Below are positions 56,360 through 64,000 of a stretch of DNA of 64,000 bases, in pieces (position 1 is the first letter of the stretch; each line of letters begins with the position of its first letter). The notes beneath the pieces are model-generated. The model was not told where the DNA came from. It saw only the letters and a list, made by a program, of their open reading frames with translations, and did not search any database. A program made the translations under genes and the position numbers. This DNA comes from Plectrocnemia conspersa (taxonomy: Eukaryota > Arthropoda > Insecta > Trichoptera > Polycentropodidae). The stretch covers positions 1,860,001-1,924,000 of the forward strand of contig VTFK01000152.1 in assembly GCA_009617715.1 (NCBI GenBank). The letters are read 5' to 3'.

Positions 56360-57228
56360 TTTATTTTTTTATATATTTTTTAAATAAAATAGTTTTTAAC
56401 AGATTATTTAACCTTAGTTGATAATTTTTAAATAAATATTTATAAAATGACTTTAAAGTTGGTTCAAACTAGTTTTGCGAATTGTATTTTAATTTGTTGT
56501 ATACAAATGTTTCGTATCTCTGAATGACAACATAACCTATGTCAACGTGGGCGTGTATGGACTTTTTAATAGTCTAACGTTTATGTTTCGCTCGTTAAAC
56601 TGTGATAAATAATATAGATTTGATAAATAAAATATAAAATAAAACACCACAAGAATCGTTTTTTTTTAATTTTATTTAAAAAAAATCTAAATTTAGTATA
56701 AATTTAATTGGGGTGGGTAGGAGAGAAACAAATAAAAAAAATGTGATGTTTGTCAATTATAAAAATACAACAAAACTAATTAAGTAGTTAAATAATAATA
56801 TTAGGTAAAACAAAAAAAAATATCGTTTTTTTAGTGAAAAAAAAATATATATACAAAAAAAAATTTCATTGTTATTTATGGAATTTTGTCACAATTTGGG
56901 TAATTTTTCGATGCCTCTTTTGTAAAATTCTTGTAGTTTTGATTTAAAAAAAAATTTTTGTAGTTTTGATTTTAAGACAAAATCTGTTAATTTGGAATTT
57001 TCTTTTCGAAGCGAAATGATAATTCAACGGTGCTCTATCAGTAGAATAAAGTGGATGTGATAAATTCTAGATTCAGTTTCTTTATTTTATCCTGTGCAAT
57101 TTTCGCTGTGTGGTCTCTCATTGTCGTGTAATAAGATGCGCCGTTGATTTATTAATTAGAACTGATCGGTTTTTTAGTAATTCCACCTTTAATCTCCCCA
57201 ATTGAGTACAATATAGTTAGGCTGTGAT
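56360..57228. other. No feature recognised
   Basis: Very AT-rich with several A and T runs (56640-56960). No gene. Confidence 0.45.
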
Positions 57229-58077
57229 TAGGGTTCTCAATTATTCGAATAGTGAATAAAAAATGGATGAAGTATTCTAATATTCGAATATAATGGTAAT
57301 TTTTTAACGGTTTTAACCGTTTTTTTTTATTTAACCAATTAAAAAAATCAATTAATTACTTGTAAAATATTATTTAATTAAAAATAATTATTTTAATTAA
57401 TCATTAATTACTCTCATAATCGTTAATTTTTTTAAATTGAATAAAATATGCCGTGTGAATTATACTTTTTGATCAGGGACGTCATTTCAGTTTTTTCAAA
57501 TCACCAGAATTGAGATCAGAAAAATTGATGGAACATTTTAAATACAATATATGATTTTATCGACATTTTTGTACATACAATAGCTAATAATGTTTAGAAC
57601 GAATTTGATATACATTAAGATTGGATCCGTATCGACGTTTTGTGCAGACTGCATATCAATTAGATAATTAACGATAAAATTACTGCAATCGATTTATTGA
57701 ATTGACTGAAATAAAATCTTTGCGTCATTAAACAACAAATACAAAAACATAATACGAACTTCCCAAAATTTTGCGACGCACACCTGTTTTTGAGACAAAC
57801 ATTAAGCGATAATAATGGGCGGACCTTTCCAAAATTTTGTTTCGTTCAACGAACGAATTCTGCTAATTTCAGTCATAGTAGATACAACCGTTAAACACTA
57901 TTCACATGTGTTTTTCGAAGGCGTTTGTTAAGAAGCATCTCATTGTCTCGCACTTTGAAACAATATAAATGACCATGAATTTTGGAGCAGCATTAGTTAC
58001 TCGAGAGTTTTTAAATATTTATATAGCTGAAAATCAGACGAATAATCTAATATTCGAATGAGAACTCTACCTGTAAT
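57221..58077. mobile_element. hAT-like element (841 bp), related to the repeat in the exportin-7 intron
   Basis: Element 57229-58069: left TAGGGTTCTCAATTATTCGA, right inverse ..TATTCGAATGAGAACTCTA; flanks GCTGTGAT and CCTGTAAT match 6 of 8. Its 57590-58010 portion matches 39880-40480 (GATTGGATCCGTATC, TTTCGTTCAACGAACGAATT, TTGTTAAGAAGCATCT). No intact ORF. Confidence 0.6.
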
Positions 58078-58255
58078 GTTTTGACAAGGTTTTAATAATT
58101 TCTCCAGACAAAAATTTTTTTTAAAATTTTTTATAGTCAAGGTGTTGAAACTAACGTTTGGCCTAGAGAAAGGTAATTGTTTTTTTTATGTGTGCTATTA
58201 TAGCATACGTCGGCTTTGAATTAACGTGTGATAATTTGTTCTTCGTTGTAAAGCA

Positions 58256-58593
58256 GGTATGAAACCGATGAACCTTTATTTATAATAAAGGATCCATTTC
58301 TTGTCTCCAGTAACAGATTGTCTCAAAAATAGATCGGTTTCATACCCGCTTAGCAACGAAAAACGAATCGTCACACCTTGATCCAAAGCCGACAGCGATA
58401 GACTTTGCAGAACCCAAACTCCTTGCCTATGTTTTTTGTTGAGCTTTTTCAAATTATCTTTTACCGTCAACCAGGAACAGCCAATCTCTTCTGATAATTT
58501 CTTGATGGTTTTGCACAGGTCTGATTCTACCAGTGAACAAATAGACTTAAAAATTACATTTCTTTTCGCTTTACTTAATAATTCGTAAATCAC
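58256..58593 (-). pseudogene. Mariner transposase fragment (DD34D type)
   Basis: Minus-strand frame of 105 codons: LVESDLCKTIKKLSEEIGCS, WLTVKDNLKKLNK, GVWVLQSLSLSALDQ, and SVTGDKKWILYYK, the region of the first catalytic Asp (family VTGDEKWI). It covers the helix-turn-helix linker to the first D and stops; the remaining catalytic part is absent. Confidence 0.7.
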
Positions 58594-58740
58594 AATAATA
58601 ATTAAACTTCAATAAGCTCGATTATGATATATATTTATAAAAATTGTTAAGGCTTATAAACACAAATTTTCAAATTTATATCACGTAAATATTGTAACGC
58701 AAAAAAATTAAGCCTATTGCCAAATCCCGCTTGAATTGGA

Positions 58741-59109
58741 ATGCATAATAGTTCCATAATGGAGAGATGTGGCTCTTCTAAAAGGCCTTTTATGTGGTTG
58801 ATCTTCAGCTTCAAACATTCATACGCTGTTTATAAGAAGAAATTCAATCTATCTGGCACGCCCCTGGTGCTAAAACGGATTTCATTTCTCACGCTATGTA
58901 CATATGGTTATTTTTTCGCGATTTTATTTATACTGATTTATTGTGACATATTGTGTACTACATATTATTCTTATAAAATGTTAAATGATGCAAAAGAAAC
59001 AAAAATTGTAAATTTTTCTTGTGAATACAAACATGTGTCATCTTACAAAGACATTACAATCGATCAGTTAGCACTCATAAATTGTCAATATATCGAAATA
59101 TCAGATTGA
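58741..59109 (+). CDS. Hypothetical 122-residue protein with one membrane segment
   Basis: An open frame just upstream of KDM4 exon 1, within its probable 5' intron. Begins MHNSSIMERCGSSKRPF; a hydrophobic segment around residues 50-75 (FLTLCTYGYFFAILFILIY) could be a signal-anchor, followed by a Cys/Tyr-containing polar region ending IEISD. I recognise no family. An open frame of this length can arise by chance in a window this size, so it may not be a gene. Confidence 0.25.
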   Translation: MHNSSIMERCGSSKRPFMWLIFSFKHSYAVYKKKFNLSGTPLVLKRISFLTLCTYGYFFAILFILIYCDILCTTYYSYKMLNDAKETKIVNFSCEYKHVSSYKDITIDQLALINCQYIEISD

Positions 59110-59193
59110 TTATTATTTAATTATAATTGAAAGCTCAGAAATGTGTCTTATTAAATCAACTTCACGTTTTATTTTTTTTAGAAAAATATCAAA

Positions 59194-61978
59194 ATGCCTC
59201 GGGATAGTCCCGACAATGTCGATGTCGCCGCTACTGCTGGAACGTCGAGCAACAGTACAGTTAAGATCCAAACGTTCTATCCGACATGGGACGAATTCAA
59301 GGATTTCAACAAATTCGTTCAATACATGGAATCTCAAGGTATGTTAGTGCTTTTTATACAAGTTTATTCAATAATTCTAATCACATTTGTCTTTTTTAGG
59401 CGCTCACAAAGCTGGCATCGCAAAAGTGATCCCACCGAAAGAATGGGTGCCGCGCAAATCCGGTTACAAACTGGACGATTTGAAGATCACCATTCCGTCA
59501 CCGATATGTCAAGTCGTCACTGGAAAACAAGGTCTCTTCCAGCAGATCAACATACAAAAGAAACCCATCAGCGTAGAGAACTTTGCTAAAATGGCCAACT
59601 CTGCGAAATATTGCGCTCCTAAACATTCCGATTGGGACGATCTGGAGAGAAAGTATTGGAAGAACATCACATATGTGGCGCCGATTTACGGAGCCGATGT
59701 AAACGGCAGTATCACCGATACGGACGTCAACGAATGGAACATTAACAGATTGGGAACGATTTTGGATTACGTCAATCAAGATTATGGCATTGAAATCGAC
59801 GGAGTTAACACGGCTTATCTGTATTTCGGGATGTGGAAGACGACTTTCGCGTGGCACACCGAAGATATGGATTTGTATTCGATCAACTATCTGCATTTTG
59901 GCGATCCAAAGACTTGGTATGCAATTCCTCCGGAACACGGAAAGAGATTCGAGAGATTAGCTTCCGGTTTCTTCTCTTCTTCCGCCCAAACTTGTCAAGC
60001 ATTTCTGCGTCACAAAATGACACTGATAAGTCCGCAGATATTGAAAATGTACTCGATACCGTACAATAAGATTACTCAAACGTCCGGTGAAATCATCATC
60101 ACGTTTCCGTTCGGTTATCACGCTGGATTCAATCATGGGTTTAATTGTGCTGAATCTACCAATTTTGCAGCTCCGAGGTGGGTGGAATACGGCAAGAGAG
60201 CAATTCAATGCACTTGCAGCAACGACATGGTTAAAATATCGATGGACACGTTCGTGAAAAGGTTTCAGCCGGATCGATATGAGCTGTGGCTCAAGGGACA
60301 AGATATAGGCTGTCATCCCGAACAGCCGGAAAGAATGGCAGCCGCTCCGCATCCGACCGGCCAAGATATTCTTTGCAATAAAAACAATCCCGAATTGCCC
60401 AAATCGTTCGTGGAAGCCGAGCAGAAAAACAAAGAGAAGAAACGTCATCCGGCTCATTTGAAGAGAAACATGTCTCGCTCTATGGCGGGTGCCATAGAAG
60501 TGTCTATACTCGGAGACGATGATATGGACGAAGATCTATCGATGCAAGAGGGAGACTTGGACATGTTGACAAATTGTCCTCCCGTCGATAACGTATTGGA
60601 CTTGCACAAATTCGGCCCCGACGAGAGTCAAATGGAAGCTTTGGAGGATATATGGTTAAAAGGCGGCGAAATGGACCCCAGTGAGATAATCGCGCCTGAA
60701 GATGGTCACTTGGACGATTCTGATTACGACGAAAAGAAGGATAATCTGAGCATCGGTATGAAAAAGAGAAGGAGAAACAGAACGCCCAAGAAGAAAGAGG
60801 AAAGCGCTAAAGTCAAGATGAAAACGAAAAAGTTATCGCAAGATCAGATCAAACAGATCGACGAGGTGTTGAGTCAATGGGCGGATTTGCCGGAAAAACC
60901 TGACGAGCTTTCGTTCATTGAGTCTAAATCGGAGGGGGATAAAAAATCCGTGGTAGTTAAAAAAGAAAATGCAATTAAACAAGAAGTACCTGACATTAAG
61001 AGTAAAAAGAGCGATAAAGAAGTCAAAAAGTGTAAGTTGAAGAGATGCGCTAAAAATCCAAACGGACCTTCGAACGGCAAAGGTTTGAAAAGAAATTGTG
61101 GAAAATTGCCAGCGCTCGATTTGCCTAAAGACGATTTTGTACCCCATTTGACTAGAGACGATTTAGAAGAAGACGACTTGTTCGAAGATAATCTTTCGAT
61201 GAATACTCCGGTTTCGGTCACAAATCTGATACCCATGAATGCGATCAAATACCCGAAGACATTGCTGCCGGTCCTGGTTAAAGAAGAAATAAAAGTAGCT
61301 CCCGTTAAACCGATCACTAATAAAACGCCGACAGATTATCAAAAAGAATATTGCAAGTTTATGAGTAACTACAAAAAACCAATCGATTCGCCGAGTTCTC
61401 CCGAAGAGCAGCCAGCGCCGACGATTTCTCCGAATAAGAAATGCAGGAAAACTACGAAACCAAAGAAAATAACCCAAACGTTAGACAATCACGGCAATAA
61501 AGTGCTAGTACAAATGGTCGACAGTGTCAATCCGATCAGATTCATACACAACGGAGACACGAGATATTCTCCAGTCCCCGCTGTTAATTATGACTCTGTT
61601 TCTGTTAACGAGCCGATTCATAAACTTCAGCCGAATCAGTTGTCGATGCCGATCAAGAACGAATACGGATCGCCATCGAACAGAAATCATTACTCCGAGA
61701 GATCCAACGTAGAACCAGATTATAATTATCCACGTTATCAGTACGATCAATGGGGGAGGCTGTCCGGGAGCAACATGCATTATCCGGCCGAAGCCTACAA
61801 AGGTTACTCGGATTGCTACCGATCATCGACAGGCGTACGGTGGGGAGAGCAGCCGAGCTACGTAGACAATCAAATGCAGATCGTCGGAGAGGCTCATCAG
61901 GTACACTCGTCGGAGAGGGAAATAAAGATTGAAAAACAGCTCAACGAACCCCGATGCTCTACGTACGATCGTCATTAA
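59194..61978 (+). CDS. KDM4: KDM4/JMJD2-family histone lysine demethylase
   Basis: Fe(II)/2-oxoglutarate oxygenase that removes methyl groups from H3K9/H3K36. Exons 59194-59338 and 59400-61978 (GTATGT..TTTTTTAG intron, 61 bp, phase 1) give 907 residues. JmjN is at about 26-68 ([20 protein letters not shown]) and JmjC at about 155-321. With a constant offset of 13 from human KDM4A, every key residue is present: iron ligands H201, E203 (WHTED) and H289 ([10 protein letters not shown]); 2-OG contacts Y145, N211, K219; zinc ligands C247, H253, C319, C321. The C-terminal 550 residues are low-complexity, acidic and lysine-rich with [12 protein letters not shown] as a likely nuclear signal. No PHD or Tudor domain follows, as in insect Kdm4 proteins. 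The ATG lies 12 bp after a 5'UTR splice acceptor. Confidence 0.95.
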
Positions 61979-63643
61979 CAGTAATTTATTCATATTTACT
62001 ATGTTTAATGAACTACATTGTAAGTTTCTGATTTTTAGAAATTTTATATAACAGTATTAATTTTATTCAAATCAAACGGGAGTCGAGCGCGTTTAAAAGC
62101 ATTCCTTAAGTTTGTATTTTTTTATTCACAAAACTGTTTGATCGACTCGTCCTCTTAAGAAATGTGTAGTCAATACGTATTTTGGCTTAAAATTAGACAT
62201 ATTTTGTATCCATGCGAGAATTTTTTACAGAATTAGAATTTTTACAGACAAATTAGTGATAATAAAAAACTGTATCATTGGTGACGTATTTGCCCAAGTT
62301 AGTTTTTAATTTATGAAGAAAGTTAATTTACGTTATGTTTAATTAATTCTAACGTAAATCAACTTTTAGTATTTATTTTTTATAGGGCAAAATTGGCATA
62401 TATTGCAGAAAATTAACATCACTTCTTACCAAATCATAATCATCAAACAAGAAAATAACAGTTTACTAAATCATATTAAGGGTTTTTAAACTCGACACTA
62501 AAAAACAAGGTACCAAATATTCTTCCAATACATGTTCCGAAGGATTTACGAGTTTGCTATCTAGTAATGCAATATCGATTATTAGGTTGTATTAAATAAT
62601 TTATTTAGTTTCGATCAATTTTTGCATAAACAGTGAAGAAATATTGAACGCGAATTATGTATATATCGTAATGTTAGTCTCACTAAGATTGTGTGCGTAT
62701 TTGTTTTATTTTTTAATGTACGTTTTCTAGAGAATTTACAGTTGGCAACTTTAAATATTGTATAGTATTAAGATATATACGTCAATATTTGTACAAAAAT
62801 AACATTTTGTAAATTGCGTCCTTGAGGAGGATCGCCTAGAATTCTCATAGTCAATAAAATCAATTAGCAAAATTATTGTATTTTTACTTTATTAGTATGT
62901 TATAAATTTTATATAACATCAATTAAAACAAAATTAAATTTAATATAATAAATAATTATAATTAATTTTTTTTGACTGAATTTATTTAATGGTTTCTGCG
63001 GTGTTCGAGCACTTCAATTTTTTTATTAATCTTAAATCGCATATAAAATATAATTACTGTAAAAATTAAAAAATATATGAATATATTGAAATAAAAGTTT
63101 TTTTTTTTTTATTTGTTACGCCCGATTAAAATATAGTTATTTAAGTTTTCATAATAATTTATTAAAAGTCATACGTACATACAACGCTCGTATTGATTAT
63201 AGTAATACATAAAACAAAAATCTCATACGCTTGCAGATCAAAAAATAATACACATAAAAAGCAAAATATGTATATCAATAACAAACATTAAGGCATATAT
63301 ATAAATATATATATATATATATACAAATAAAAGTAATACAACGTGTGAGTATAAATAAGCATTTTTATTATTACCATTATATCTAAATAACTAGTCACTA
63401 TGTTAAATTTATATAAATGCTTCAACTCATCAACGCATTTAATTAATACGCTATATTATATCCTTTACTATTATAATAATTGCCATAATCTATAGATCAT
63501 ATTTTTCACTGCACGTTTAATCAGTTCAAAACGAATGGAAGAACTCTGCCGTTTAATCCAATTGGCTTCTTTACGAAAGCTCTGTCGTCGACGTCGGTCG
63601 ATCTTTATTTCGGATCCTCGAGCAGAGGCTTCTTGGCTAATTG
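61979..63643. other. KDM4 3'UTR and convergent gene 3'UTR
   Basis: Candidate plus-strand AATAAA signals at about 62264, 62852 and 63090. A (TA)n tract lies near 63300. The minus-strand gene ends at 63644, so the genes converge here. No other feature. Confidence 0.5.
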
Positions 63644-63989
63644 TCAGTTGGACGTATGCTGAGAAGTTCCGCGGCGTCGGCGGTGTCCACTGCCGCTACC
63701 GCCGCTGCGCACCCATCTTTCGTAACTCCTCTCCTGCTTCAACCACTGTTGATATCTATACCACCATTCTTCCCACTTGATATAATCGGAGAGGGTCAAT
63801 CCTGTAAATAGGTTGATAGATTAAAAAACGAAACAAATTTATTAAATATATAATTTATAAATACCTCTCAAATATCCTCGTTTTTTGTAGTAATCGTATC
63901 TTACTCGAACGTCGTCCCAAGATGGCAATCCTCCGGGAGCTACAGCTAACAGCTCATCAGGATAATGGCCCTCTGGAGCAGGAGAGTGC
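63644..63989 (-). CDS. C-terminal two exons of an unrecognised Trp/Tyr-rich protein (5' partial)
   Basis: Minus strand. Exon 63865-63989 (after TTTTTTCAG) reads HSPAPEGHYPDELLAVAPGG, LPSWDDVRVRYDYYKKRGYL; donor GTATTT; 63-bp intron; exon 63644-63801 (after ATTTACAG) reads LTLSDYIKWEEWWYRYQQWL, KQERSYERWVRSGGSGSGHR and ends RRRRGTSQHTSN stop. Phases join (phase 1) as Arg-Gly. The 5' exons lie beyond the window. The WEEWWYRYQQWL helix, a Gly-Ser linker and an Arg-rich tail suggest a nuclear or RNA-associated protein, but I do not recognise the family. Confidence 0.65.
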
Positions 63990-64000
63990 CTGAAAAAATA

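Overview
This window is AT-rich nuclear DNA from an arthropod, most probably an insect; the order cannot be fixed from the sequence alone. The evidence is replication-dependent histone genes with animal-type 3' stem-loops, spliced genes with GT-AG introns, CpG-rich promoter patches in an AT-rich background, and many decayed insect-type transposons (PRE_C2HC non-LTR elements, mariner/Tc1, PIF/Harbinger, hAT and piggyBac-like TTAA elements).

Layout. (1) 2.1-21.5 kb: one copy each of the five replication-dependent histone genes: H2A (minus) and H2B (plus) share a divergent promoter, followed by H4, H1 and H3, all plus. Transposon debris inflates the locus to about 19 kb: interleaved TTAA inverted repeats (6.0-7.5 kb), three non-LTR retrotransposon copies (9.05-14.4 kb), a short retroposon sharing their tail, a Harbinger remnant (15.1-16.1 kb), a perfect 51-bp palindrome and a hAT MITE with exact 8-bp target duplication (16.9-17.3 kb). 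All five histone genes carry the stem-loop plus a second conserved motif, TCGGTTA, 13-14 nt further on, a candidate lineage-specific histone downstream element. (2) 24.3-25.7 kb: retroelement and MITE fragments. (3) 26.5 kb: translation initiation factor eIF1, an uninterrupted and strikingly GC-rich CDS. (4) 33.6-47.9 kb, minus strand: exportin-7/RanBP16, reconstructed as 21 coding exons adding to 3300 nt (1099 residues) with every intron phase agreeing; its introns hold several MITEs, including a hAT element nested in a TTAA element. (5) 53.5-62 kb, plus strand: a KDM4/JMJD2 histone demethylase with two coding exons (907 residues) and a probable non-coding 5' exon about 5.5 kb upstream. (6) 63.6-64 kb, minus strand: the last two exons of an unrecognised Trp/Tyr-rich protein whose 5' part lies outside the window.

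Function. The histone genes supply S-phase chromatin protein; KDM4 demethylates H3 tails; exportin-7 is a nuclear transport receptor; eIF1 acts in start-codon selection. Apart from the histone quintet, nothing suggests that neighbours are functionally linked. Non-genic DNA is dominated by short TIR and foldback elements, several with clear target-site duplications or with an unoccupied paralogous site inside this same window.
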